Source: Meconema thalassinum
Taxonomy: Eukaryota > Arthropoda > Insecta > Orthoptera > Tettigoniidae
Length of the DNA stretch: 64,000 nucleotides
Assembly: GCA_946902985.2 (NCBI GenBank)
Contig: OX336395.1
Coordinates: 291,643,065-291,707,064, forward strand
Reading direction: 5' to 3'
The notes under the pieces are model-generated. The model made no database searches and had not been told where the DNA came from. It saw only the letters and a list, made by a program, of their open reading frames with translations. How positions within the stretch are numbered: the stretch's first letter is position 1; the number at the start of each line of letters is the position of its first letter. The position numbers were made by a program, and so were the translations under genes. Below, piece after piece: positions 32,812 through 43,837 of this stretch.

Positions 32812-33830
32812 CTAGCGTTGTCCCGCTGGTGCAGGGTCCGCTTTTTTGGTCATTGACCTCCATTTTGTCCGGTTTCGTGCGTCAGCTGGATTTAGGCCGG
32901 TTATTTTTAAGTCACCATTTATAGTGTCTTGCCAACGCTGCTTCGGTCGTCCTCTGGGGCGTAGGCTTTCAACCTCAAAAAGTAGGACAGAGTTAGTAAC
33001 AGTATCAGGCACTGCACGCAGGGCATGGCCATACCATCGGAGCCGTTTCTCTCTCATTTTGTCCACAATTGGGGTGACACCCATTTGCTTCCGAATTGTG
33101 TCGTTTCTGACATTGTCAATAAGGGAGATGCCCATTGTCCAACAAAGCATTCTCACTTCCATGGCGTGCAGGCGACGTTCTGAAATTTTATCGGATGGTC
33201 GACATTCAGCGCCATACAGCGAAATTGGCCGAACCACTGTCCGATATATCTTCGATTTGAGACGAAGTGGCATTTTCTTGTTCCAAAGCACACCCGTGAC
33301 CTCCTTCCACCGCAACCAGGTTGCGTTTACCCTGGCTCGTACTTCATCATTGAAGTTGCCATCACTCTGAAGACGAGATCCAAGGTACCTGAAGCATTCT
33401 GTCTTGACTAGATTTTGTCCAGCGACTTGAATGGTACCGTCGTTTGGGTTTAACTCCAGATACTCCGTCTTTTTCACATTCAGACACAGGCCATACTGGG
33501 AGAGGCGGTTATTCCAGTCTTCAACTTGACATTGGAGTTTTTCTCGGGTGTCATCTGCAACCATTATATCGTCTGCATACAGAAGGGTCCAAGGAACATT
33601 CCGTTGCAGGTCACGAGTGATGGTGTCCATCACGAGAACAAAAGGGACGGTGATAGTGCTGAGCCTTGGTGGACGCCGACATTTACAGGAAAGTTTTCCA
33701 AGGTGCCAACAGCACAACGTACTCTACTGCTGGTGTTCGTGTATATATGTTTTATATATGTTGCCGCTGTGTTATGACAGGTACTCTCGGCTTGTTTTGA
33801 GAGGCATGTTAGGAACAAGGTGCCTGGGCC
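32812..33830 (-). pseudogene. LINE ORF2 relic (RTE-like), RT through C-terminus
   Basis: Minus strand: VRCAVGTLENFPVNVGVHQG (33740-33680) leads by a frameshift near 33650 to LVMDTITRDLQ, LLYADDIMVADD (catalytic YADD), LNVKKTEYLELN, CFRYLGSRLQSDG, LRLKSKIYRTVVRPISLYG, RLRWYGHALRA and the end TKWRSMTKKADPAPAGQR. The 301-residue frame is otherwise intact. The GRPKQRW and WR-PAPAGQ ending is typical of RTE-like insect LINEs. 5'-truncated within RT. Confidence 0.87.
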
Positions 33831-34655
33831 GAGACCCTTCCGACTTCAGGTGCTTTGTAGTAAAGTTGGGCAGAGACGTAGACAATACTTGTGTAGATAC
33901 ATCATGTGGCCTGTAGTGAAGAGGTGAACTTGCCAAAGGTTCAGTTTGCGACGCAAACTATAAAGAGATATGGAAAATCTATGAGAATGAGTAAATGCAT
34001 CAGAGAAAAAGAAAATTAGGTGGAATTAAAAGTAACTTACTGGGATCAAATTGGAATGTTTAAACTTGTGTCTAATGGAAATTTCCTGCCTGGAAGCTGT
34101 AATGAGTGAAAACGGATGAGTTAAGTATGAAGACGTCTACGCGGATAATAAACGTGAAATGTGCGTCATCGGGTGCGAGACTGCTTACCTGTGCTGGAGC
34201 TGAAGGAGGCATGAGATGTACTGAAGGTGATCGATCCTGTTGTGACCATGGACTGAGGTCCGAGCATGTGACCAGCAAAGTAAGGGGAAGGAGGGGAAAG
34301 AGGAGGTAAAGATATAGCTCAGTGACGACCGGAGTTTGTTCGTGGGTGTGGTACAAGGGTGGAGGCTGAGAGATGATGGGAAGGCAGGAGACGTTGGAGA
34401 GGCTTGTGTTCCAAACAGACATGGCCAGTGGCTGGAATCAATAATTTATGGATGCCGTTATTCTCCATAACTACGCGTCCCGCTTAGTTGGATTTGAATA
34501 GCCTATCTCTTCGTCTGAAATAGTCGATGGTTAATTAATTCAGCGTGTATTCCTAGAAGTTTTCATAATAGCCTTTGGATGAGAGGTAGTTGTAGACTGC
34601 GGAATATTGTATCTGTTTTAACACTTGAAATTATTTGTGTATAACTTAGATGTTT
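33831..34655. other. No gene recognised
   Basis: No supported frame or repeat. Confidence 0.5.
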
Positions 34656-34667
34656 GCATTAATATGG

Positions 34668-35184
34668 CCCATTGGTCACCTCTTGTTCTTTTCCGACCCC
34701 GACGGTATTAGGGTATCCAAGGCCTAGGGAGTCTCTTCATTTCCCGCCTTAATTGGCCCTTGTCTCATCTTTTCTGATTCCCTCCTTCTGCGAGGGGAAT
34801 GCTACACCCTCAGGGGCTCACGGCTGGTGAGTTCGGGAGTTGGCGACCCCAGGGGATTCCTGAGCTGAGTCCGGTTTCCCCCTTTTGTCCCTTACCTGTG
34901 GGGGCAGACCCTCTCCTCTTTCACTTTCCTATCTGCCTTTCATGGCTCTCCTTCCTTCCAAGTCCCTCAATCCGCATTCTTCGGGGGTTGAGGGCATTTC
35001 TTTTCCTCCTGTCCTTTATTTGCCTTATTCTCCTTTTGTTTTCCATTTCTTCTTCTAGTATATAAGTTAGTAGTTAGTTTTAGTTATAGTTTACATTTCA
35101 TTTTCATCTTCACGATCACCCAAGCCATTCGGGGCCGATAACCTAGATGTTAGGCCCCTTAAAACAACAATTATCATCATCATC
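34668..35184 (+). mobile_element. 517-bp retroposon ending in the type I hairpin
   Basis: Flanked by 12-bp duplications GCATTAATATGG (34656-34667 and 35185-35196). Starts near CCCATTGGTCACC, is pyrimidine-rich, and ends GGGGCCGATAACC...GGCCCC, TTAAAACAACAATT and (ATC)4. No ORF or tRNA head, so it is a 5'-truncated non-autonomous retroposon. The parent of its tail is not present. It interrupts the LINE fragment at 35197. Confidence 0.9.
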
Positions 35185-35196
35185 GCATTAATATGG

Positions 35197-35510
35197 CGGT
35201 AGGATTTTGTGATTTTTTGATCTGAGGGATTTTGTCGGTTCCTCAGTAATAGGTCATCGTGAAGAAATATGATTAGACATCGATCATCTTCAAACCCTAC
35301 CGAATTTTTAGTTTGCGAAGTTGGCAGGTATGCTTTTTTTACTGTAATGGTTTCTGGCATTCTTTGTACATGCCCAGCACACCTGATTATCCCTTGCTCA
35401 ATTTTCACTACAATATCTGGCTGACCAAACAATCCCTGTAATTCCACATTTGTCCTTATTCTCCATCCATCCTGATCTCTTGCTTCTCAGAAAGTGAGTG
35501 TCAGGTAATA
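35197..35510 (-). pseudogene. LINE fragment, ORF2 C-terminal piece
   Basis: The minus strand reads ELQGLFGQPDIVVKIEQGI, IRCAGHVQRMPETITVKKAY and RNRQNPSDQK, matching the GHV-RM block after RT in LINEs. Ends at the retroposon insertion site. Confidence 0.75.
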
Positions 35511-36021
35511 GTGATTATTCTAGGGACCGGACATTTATGCAATGAAAATTATTAAAATAGACGTAGGCTAATTTTGCCCTGAAAACATTGAAAAACTTGC
35601 AATTATCTATTGTGATGCTTCTTTCTGCAGTGAATGTTACATACATAATGTGAGTGAATAAGATAGGCTTATTGTTAAGTGCGTATTTTTAGCGTACTTT
35701 TCTCATTTTGCAAAAATGAGAAAAAGTAGACTTATGAGATTGATCCGGGAAAATGTGTGTCTGGCTGTGTGTGTGTGTGTGTATCAACTCCTAAACGGCT
35801 ACAGCTATGGAAACCAAATTTGGTATGAGTAAAGATCTATGCCGGAATATCTCAAGGCCATATTTGAAAATTGTCAGTGACCAACTGCTAAAAAATCGCA
35901 ATTGAAATTTGAGCTCAATGTTAAATATCCTGGAAGGTATGCATGCGAGCTATTCCAAAGTTGGCACACATATAGATAATAATATTTCAGTTTAATTTCC
36001 AGGAGGCCATACATGACAGTG

Positions 36022-36576
36022 TTACCAACATGATAAGTCGAATTTTTAAATGCATGTAACTTCTACGCTATCAATTTGATTTCAACCAAATTTCGTATGT
36101 ATTATGTGTACAATAACAAATATGACATGCGTATTCTTAAGAGCAACCAGGGCTGCCAACTGTTAATAAATGCTCTCTCTATTATTTTATCCTTATACCA
36201 ACATATCAGAAAATATGCAAACCAAGAGCTCGAAACTTTGCACACGTATAGTACATTACCTTCTACATTAATTTGGAGTACCTAGTGTACGTCAGTACTG
36301 CCAACATGATTCAAAGCTTGTTGATAGGTCCAAATATTAAATGCATGTAACTACTATACTGACAAATGGATCCAAATTTAGTATGTGACTTTTGTACTAT
36401 AACTCATATGAATATGCGTATTCTTAAGAGCCAGCAGGGCTGCCAACTGTAAATAAATGCTCTCTCTCTATCTTTTTACCCTAATATCTATGAATCAGAA
36501 TATATGCAAGGCAACAGCTCTAAACTTTCCATATGTATAGTACCTAACATTCTAAAGTAATTTGGGGTAACTACTA
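36022..36576 (+). repeat. ~277-bp tandem repeat, two units plus a part
   Basis: Units open at 36022 and 36297 and again, after the hAT element, at 40489. They share TAAATGCATGTAAC, GCGTATTCTTAAGAGC and CAGGGCTGCCAACTG. Confidence 0.8.
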
Positions 36577-37859
36577 TATGTGAGTAGTGATGTAAAATAC
36601 CCAGGTATTTATAAATCGGGGTAAATACCCATGGTATATATTCGGGTAAATACCCAATTTGGGTAAATACCCGGGTATTATAGATTTTTCATTAAAAATC
36701 CTGTGTCGTGGTAAGTTGAACCTTGAAAAAGGATACCTGTATGCAAAGTATTCTACATTAATTTTTTAGAAATGTAACAATATTAGATAAGTTAGTTAAT
36801 AAAATTAAATTTAATTAGAATTGGGACTTAAAAACAGAATTAGAATTGGGAATTAGATCAGGAGATAATATTCAATAGTTATAACCTGAAAAACTCAGGG
36901 TTAGAATTGAACTAGGCTTTTTTGCAAACATTGGGATAAAAGTTGGGGGAAATTTATTCAGAGCATTGGCCAAGTTCTACATAAGGTGTTATATACAGTT
37001 TTTCAGAACAGTTTGTAATATCATCTCTACTTAGTATAAAACAAAGTCCCCGATTCTTGGATGTCAGGGGTAATCTCGAGAACCTCTGGATAGATTTTGA
37101 TGCGGTTTTCACAATTTTGTAAAGGATATCTCGAGGATGATTTCTGTAGAAAATAATTTATTTATGATCAAAGGAAGCCGAGCATTAACGATTTCTGAGG
37201 GGGGGAAAACCTGGCGTCCGAGCGCTTTGTAAGCTTATTTTGGGCAAACCATTAAACATAATATCTAAATACTATGAGTGTAAGAATTGTTCAGCATGAA
37301 AAGTTCTACATAAAAGTCCAGGAGAGCATATCTCTATCTTCAATACATCGCCCACTATAAGTATTTTTACGTTTTCATTTCTTCCAACCATGTCCATTCT
37401 AATATTGAGGAGACAGTTTACGAGCTAGCTAAGAGCGAGTCTTATCACCCCTGTTACAGCCTAACTAGCGGGCGAACCTATTACCCCAGATACAGCCAGC
37501 AGCAAACCGTCAAGTCGTGTTGAATTACGACTCCAGAGAAGGCTGGTTGTGTTGGAGTTTCCCTGGAAGTTCAACTCGGTTTTTCTTCATTTCGCCTGTG
37601 AACTTTCCGTTCCGCAAAATACACAGTCAAGTAAAGATTGGATGGAAGAGGGATTTGTGTTTCCTGCAACTGGACATTCCCTGGTAGTGCAACTCGGATT
37701 ATCTTCATTTCGTCTGTGAACTTTTCATTCCGCAAAATACACAGTCAATTTAAGATTGGACGGAAGGGGGATTTGTGATTCATGCACCTCGCCATTCTTA
37801 AATTACGTCTGACAAGAATTCGTGATAATTAATAGTCCAGTCAGTGATGTTAAGCCATC

Positions 37860-39590
37860 ATGCCGAGATGTAAAACGGATATAGGTCATAGTTCATTGAC
37901 ATCGGAAAAAAAGTGCTTATCACGTAACAATGAAACAGAGCAACAAATAATTTCTACATTGCCACAAGAAAAAGAAAGACTTCGTTCTCGGCACCTTCAA
38001 ACCGTTGCTCAAGAAGAACACCGTCTGAACCACGATCAGAAACAAGCTTATAACACTAAGAAGGAAGGTAAGATATTTTTTCTCAATGCCCCTGTAGGCA
38101 CAGGTAAAACGTTCTTGATTAATGTGTTGCTCGCCAAAGTTAGGTCTGATGGTAATATTGCTCTTGCCATCGCATCATCTGGAATTGCAGCCACCCTTTT
38201 GGAAGGAGGAAGAACAGCACATGCAACATTTAAACTTCCTTTGAAAGTCAGCAGTAATGATGGAAATGTATGTAATATTACAAAACAAAGTAACACTGCC
38301 AGTTTAATCCAAAATTGTTCTTTAGTTGTATGGGATGAGGCTACAATGTCGCAGGGGGCGTGGTGGCTCAGCGGTCTAGCTGTATGCCTCTCACCAAGGC
38401 GGTCCGGGTTCGAGTCCCGGTCAATGCATGTGAGATTTTCGAAGTGAAATGCCATGTCCTGTGGTTCGGATTCCACGTAAAAAGGAGGTGCCGTGGCTCA
38501 TAATCACAAGATTCACGGTCACGTAAAACTACAGTCTTCCTTCCTTTCCTTACAATGTCGCACAAAACTTCCGTTGAAGCTGTAGACAGGACCTTGCGTG
38601 ATCTAAGGAATCGGAACACACCTATGGGTGGCTGCACAGTTTTGTTCGCCAGAGATTTTCGTCAAATCTTACCAGTTGTTACTAGAAGAACGAGAGCCGA
38701 CGAAGTGAACACTTCATTAAAAATATCTTACATCTGGCCGGATATAACAAAATTGGCATTCAAAACTAACATGAGAGTAGGCTACTCTTATCTTCAGAAG
38801 ATAATACTTTGTTTGCTAATTCGTTACTTAGAGTCGAAAATGGAGATTCACCGGTCATTGACGGGAAAATTACCCTCAGTGACGATTTCTGTGTTATAGT
38901 AAGCAGTATTCAAGAATTGATTGATAGCGTTTATCCTCAAATCCATGGCCTATCTAACAAGTCTCATTCATGGTTTAAAGAAAGAGCAATATTATCGCCG
39001 ACAAACGAACAAGTTATGAAAACTAATGACTTGGTGTTCTCCAAATTCACTGCCCAGGCTAGACGAAGTAGTCGATAGTGAAGAAGCTGTTCATTACCCT
39101 TCAGAATTCCTAAATTCTTTATTTCCTTCTGGCTTGCCACCACAAAAGCTTAATTTAAAAGTAGGAGTGCCTATTATATTGCTACGTAATTTACAACCAC
39201 CAAAGTTATGCAATGGGACACGATTGGTAGTGAAAACTTTGAAAAACTGTTTCATTGAATCAACTATCTTAACTAGCTGTGGTACAGGAGAAATGGTCTT
39301 AGTGCCCAGAATCCCTATGATTCCTTCAGATTTGCCTTATCGTTTCAAACGAGTACAATTCCCAGTAAGAGTCTGCTTTGGCATGACTGTAAACCAAGCA
39401 CAGGATCAGACACTTAGCGTGACTGGAATTGATCTTAATGGAGAATCTTTTTCTCATGGACAGTTTTTTCGTGGCTCTATTGCTTGTTACATCAAACCGA
39501 AATCTTTTCGTGTTCACTGCTGGAGGGAAAACGACTAATGTCGTATACAAGGAAATCTTATAAGACCTCTGTTACAAGTAGCCTTTCACC
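37860..39590 (+). pseudogene. Helitron-type Pif1-like helicase, SINE-interrupted
   Basis: Starts at 37860. LNHDQKQAYNT precedes Walker A APVGTGKTFLINVLL (about 38087-38130), then SSGIAATLLEGGRTAH and Walker B VVWDEATM (about 38330-38350). A SINE splits the frame here. It resumes at 38563 with HKTSVEAVDRTL and VLFARDFRQILPVV. A frameshift near 38790 leads to FANSLLRVENG; another near 39060 leads to [26 protein letters not shown] and [11 protein letters not shown]. The final motif reads [11 protein letters not shown], where family members usually have K and GQT. A last shift near 39480 precedes [17 protein letters not shown]. Pif1 helicases unwind DNA; in Helitrons this domain is fused to Rep, which is absent. 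Confidence 0.9.
38354..38550 (+). mobile_element. SINE family B inserted in helicase Walker B
   Basis: 197 bp, same length as the copy at 29122, with B-box GGGTTCGAGTCCCGG and tail CTTCCTTCCTTTCC. Flanked by 12-bp duplications TACAATGTCGCA (38342-38353 and 38551-38562). Lies immediately after the WDEATM codons. Confidence 0.95.
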
Positions 39591-40751
39591 TTGCATTCAT
39601 ATCTGTTCCCGGACGAAGCCGGGGTGGGTTGCTATATAAAATAAATAATCAAATAACCAAACAGGCTAGTAAATAGAAAATCAAACAAAGAATAGAAAAT
39701 GGGAGGGAAGTACAGTGTCAGTTTGAATTCTGGGTAGGATGAGCTAAGCAGTGTTGCCAACCCATATACTTGCTGGCATACAGTACATCTTCACCCATTA
39801 TAGAGCCCACATACTACAAAAACTTCCTGACGTGCATTTGTATTATTTAGAGTATGATTTAAAAAATTAATATTTCTTTGATATTTAAAATTGAATGAAA
39901 AATAACTTAAAGCACTTTTACTAAGCATTCTTTTTATCAAATGTCCTTTCTATTGAATATATTTTATTACCTTTTGAGTTTTGACATACACTTTCAATTA
40001 ATATGCAAATAGCCTACTCTTATTAGTATAAAAGTAGCTTTTCCCTCCCACATCTTTATTGCTCATTTCCAGTATCGTAATAAAACTCGACCTTCTCAAT
40101 ATCTTGGTATTTATTAAAAATTTAAAACACAAAACAACCAAAAGGTTTTATTCAATATTTTACTTTAGTTTAAGGAAAAAACACAAAGACACGGTTACAG
40201 TGTCAAAACATAACATAGCCTACTTACCTGGACGTCCATATACCTTTTTTTTTTTTTTTTTTAGTTTTGAAGGATCAATATTGTTCCTGATTTCATTTTA
40301 AGGCATCCAATACCTGTGTTTCAGTCCTTGTTTGTCCAACACTTCATCAACACATCAAAAAGTGTTATACAAAGCTCAAAAACTGAAAAGACCCTCATTT
40401 TGGGTATTTAAAAGACCACTGGGTAAATACCCAATTTATATTTACCTTCCCACTAGGTATTTACCCGTCCCACATCACTATATGTGAGTGCTGCCAACAT
40501 TATTTAATCCTTCTGATAAGTCCAATTTTTAAATGCATGTAACTTCTATACTAACATGGATTTCATCCAAAATTGGGACAATAATAGATCATAACATTTT
40601 AGATTAAATTCATAAATTCTAAGAAAAGTAGGCTCTTTAGTTCATCACGGAACTACTTGTTCAATTTTTGCAACACATATTTTCAACGTTTTCAGTGCAT
40701 AATTGCAAGCTTATTTTAATAGTTTTCAGTGCGTAAATGTCCGGTCCCTAA

Positions 40752-40975
40752 TCATAATAATGTTATTGGTTTGACGTCCCTTTTAACTACTCAGGCTTTT
40801 AGAGATGCCGGGGTACTGGAATTTTTCCCTGAAGGGGACCTTTAACGTGCCAGTAAATGTACTGACACGGCTCCCTCACATTTGTGCACCGTCAAATGCC
40901 AACTGACTGTGCCAAGATTTGATCCTGCAACCTTGGGCACAGCAGGCGAGAAAGTTACCGCTGAGCCACACAGTT
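40752..40975 (-). mobile_element. tRNA-derived SINE (family C)
   Basis: Minus strand: GTGGCTCAGCGGTAACTTTC head, B-box-like GGATCAAATCTTGG, body GGCACGTTAAAGGTCCCCTT, ending TGACGTCAAACCAATAACAT-like. It ends about 50 bp before the IF1 exon. Confidence 0.82.
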
Positions 40976-41026
40976 AGTCGTTAGCTGTATCAGTGTAAGG
41001 CTAAATGTAAACCTATATTGTTGCAG

Positions 41027-41174
41027 ACGATGGTCGTCCAGTTCGTCCGGCCAGCTGGGGGATATGGGCAGTGGAGCCGGCAAGGGAGGTGGTGGCGGTG
41101 GCTCAATCCGTGAGGCCGGCGGTGCTTTTGGCAAGATGGAGGCAGCGCATGAAGAAGAGTACTTCTATCGCCAG
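41027..41174 (+). CDS. ATPIF1: ATP synthase inhibitor IF1, internal exon
   Basis: 148-bp exon between TTGTTGCAG and GTAAAC. One carried-in base is followed by 49 codons ending [19 protein letters not shown] and [24 protein letters not shown]. The Gly-rich linker and [11 protein letters not shown]...EEEYFYR are the signature of mitochondrial IF1, which binds F1-ATPase beta subunits and blocks ATP hydrolysis when matrix pH falls. This exon would supply the start of the minimal inhibitory segment. The targeting-peptide exon and the C-terminal coiled-coil exon were not found, so introns are long. The exon ends in phase 0 and has no lesion, so the gene is probably functional. A SINE lies 51 bp upstream and a MITE 111 bp downstream. 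Confidence 0.93.
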
Positions 41175-41285
41175 GTAAACATGTTTGAGAGATATGGATG
41201 AAAAATTGGGTGATGTGGTGTTCCATTTGCATTTATCCCAGTTCGTATTGACTTCATAAAGTGTATCTTCTTAATAGAACAACAA

Positions 41286-41773
41286 TACCGTAAAATGGGG
41301 TTACTTTGCATCACTTCTTCCAGGTTCTTGTACATTATTAAGTGTAACTTCTGTTTAAAGCACTTCAATGACACAAAACCAATTACATTTCCTGACTCTT
41401 TTTGGGTGCTATTCAGTTCAGAATTTGATCAAATGAATCACCTACTGTTCATTTAAAAATTAATCTTATTTGGTGCAAAATTACCCCCAGTGAGTGGGAT
41501 ACTTTGCACCCCCCACAATATTTCCACCTCAAATGACAGACGGATGTCAATGCAGTGTTACCCATATAAAACACAAGTGGATCACTCCTGCACGCTTCCA
41601 ATTTATCGCGTCAAACATTCGGTTCATGGAGTAAATAGGTGCTAAGGAGAGCATCCAGGATAGCCAACCTAACTATTAAACTTGATATTTTGTAGTTTCA
41701 ATGAGACCCGCGCAGTTGCCTGTATGATCAATCTTTTTCCAATTTGTGTGCAAAGTATCCCCATTTTACGGTA
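41286..41773. mobile_element. Mariner-like MITE in the IF1 intron
   Basis: CCGTAAAATGGGGTTACTTT from 41288 and its inverse ending at 41771, both bordered by TA. About 488 bp with no ORF. Internal GGGATACTTTGCACCCC repeats the terminal motif. Confidence 0.88.
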
Positions 41774-42339
41774 TATGGGTGTGATTTTTGTTCAATTATT
41801 CGGACATTTTTCGCATTCTAGATAGCAAAGGAAGAGTTTGTCAACATTTTACAAATTCAATTAAAAATATCTAACAAGGGAAGTCTTCGCGCTACTACAC
41901 TCCGATCGGGATGAAATTCAGGAGTCAAATAGCTGAGGAAATGTACAACATGGGACAGGAAACCGCATCGGCTCAAATTAATATGCTATGTCATATTTAT
42001 AACGTTAACGTTATGACAATGATACGCGTGCCGCACCGAGAATGGTGAGCATTAAGCCAGTGAGGCTGTAACAGGTCTGGCACACGCTCGCTGTTTCCAG
42101 GCGTGACAGAATGATACAAGCGCGTGGCCTTCAATGTGGATGTACTTTTTTTAAAAATAATATGCAGGACGTGTTACCTATGATAAACACAATGGATGAC
42201 ATAGTAGCAGGGTTGCTGACGTAATTTGTTCATTATCCGAGATATATTACCTAGGTATTATTATATACAATTACAGAAATGAAATGCAACCGATACCTAA
42301 TAATAAGTACAGTACTTTACACAATTAACGAGTATCACT

Positions 42340-42561
42340 TGTTTATCATGTCTTGTTTGTTTCAATCAATGTACGTATCACAAAGGTGAATGTCATGAAT
42401 ACGGTGGTCAATACATAATTAGTTTTACACCAGCCACATGTGAGTATGGCAGTATTTGTACACTGGCCACAAATATCCAGGGAAGGACTTTTAAAACAAA
42501 AAACAACAGGGTTCGGAAAGTTGGATGGTCGTTCATCTACAAAGCCAGCCTTAAACCAGCT
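42340..42561 (-). pseudogene. pogo-like transposase, C-terminal part
   Basis: Continues the frame from 58968 across the LTR insertion: SWFKAGFVDERPSNFPNPVV, a CGQC pair, and CGWC followed after a frameshift by a cluster with CIDH, H, H and C. This is a Cys/His-rich metal-binding tail like that of related invertebrate transposases. The frameshift near 42415 separates the last ligands. Confidence 0.85.
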
Positions 42562-42565
42562 ATAT

Positions 42566-43837
42566 TGTAACATTTTTAATATATCCTTAAACGTGGTATA
42601 ACTGTAAAGGTTCTATAAAAACAAACATGATAAGAATATATAAATACACTGTGGTGTGACCTTACCTGTGATAGTATAATATAATAAGTTGTTGAGCGCC
42701 AGATTCCTATTTAAGACAGTGAATCGAAATTTATGAATTAACCTCGGCTATCAGCAGTAGAGTCGAGACCACTTACCCGGGCCGTAGTGTAACTTAGTTG
42801 ACTAACCATTCAGTATTTATTTATAAGGAGTAGTTAATTTGCCTATAGTATTTACTAACCACTATGAAAGAAATAGGCATTACGTTAAAGAAAATGAATT
42901 TATTGACTCAAGAACAAAATACTAATAGTTACAAAAAAGAATTTAATTTACCAACTGCGGTTTAATTATTTAAAAGAAAATGACCATTTAAATTACTTGA
43001 ATAAAAAAAGCTCGACTCTAAATTACAAATAGAGACGGAAGTAATAATTGTTTATGCTCACCAACTTGCAGCTTTGTCATATTGAACGTTATAACAGATA
43101 ACCTTAATGTTCCTTCTCATATTAAAAAAAAAATGTTGTAGTATGTCATAAGATACAGCATACTACGTTCCATTGTGTTGCCATCTCTAGATTAATTGTA
43201 GTATTCAACTATAAGCCATTGTCAGCTTATATATATATCTTGTCAACATTGTGGTTATTATGTCGAGACATGATGTATGCTAAAGCCATGAATGATATTT
43301 CACAAAGCAGTCGGTGGACCTCTGTCGCTGCTCTGTCACTAATGAGTTGTCGTTCACTAATCCCCTTGTAGACGCGGGAGTGCGGTTATATCTTCCTTGT
43401 CACGTGGTGTCACAGCCCCCACTCTAGAAGCAAGCTACCCTCTCTCTTCAGTCTTGACGCGTACGTACATTAGAAATGGCGTGATTCTTTCACAATAAGG
43501 TGAAATATCAAGCTTCTATTCCTTCCAGAAGGAACTCGATGGTCGAACTCGTGATGGTTACTCATGACAGTGACGCTGTATGCCGTGGTGAAATAACTAC
43601 TACGACGTTCTGTTTGTGACGCATAGGGTTGTTCCTTATTGCCAATCTTGTTGCAATATATAATACTTCGTCTCTTTACAAGTAATTGTTAATAAAAATC
43701 TGTCTGACTATAATAATAAAAACCGCTTCAATTATCTGATATAAAAATCATCTCATGGATGTACTAATTAATAATAATAATAACATGATAAATGAATAAC
43801 CCTTTAAATATAACAGCTATGGGATCGAATCGTTACA
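42566..43837 (-). repeat. LTR 1 (3' LTR of first unit)
   Basis: Begins TGTAACATTTTTAATATATC at the left TSD and ends ATCGAATCGTTACA. Almost identical to the other two LTRs; small differences include poly-A length near 43125. Confidence 0.95.

Larger units (their letters stand above)
37024..39635 (+). mobile_element. Helitron relic
   Basis: The 5' end TCTCTACTTAGTATAAAACA is typical. The 3' end has the hairpin CCCGG-ACGAAG-CCGGG (39608-39623) followed by GTGGGTTGCTAT, close to the canonical CTRR end. Only helicase sequence remains; the Rep domain is missing. A partial 5' copy lies at 26361-26690 in inverse orientation. Exact ends are approximate to a few bases. Confidence 0.82.
36585..40480. 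mobile_element. hAT-like element with 8-bp duplication, carrying a Helitron
   Basis: TAGTGATGTAAAATACCC at 36585 and inverse TAGTGATGTGGGACGGG ending at 40480. TATGTGAG is duplicated at 36577-36584 and 40481-40488. GGGTAAATACCC-type repeats occur at both subterminal ends. Without the Helitron it is about 1.3 kb, so non-autonomous. Confidence 0.88.
35521..40750. mobile_element. TIR element (TA-flanked) hosting a nested hAT and Helitron
   Basis: TAGGGACCGGACATTTATGC at 35521 and its inverse (TAGGGACCGGACATTTACGC) ending at 40750; similarity runs about 40 bp. TA at both ends suggests a Tc1/mariner-type duplication. The interior has ~277-bp tandem units and no transposase. Confidence 0.8.

Noticed and set aside
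34072..34422. 116-residue minus-strand frame with hydrophobic stretch
   Set aside because: No homologue recognised, no start context or splice evidence; likely chance.
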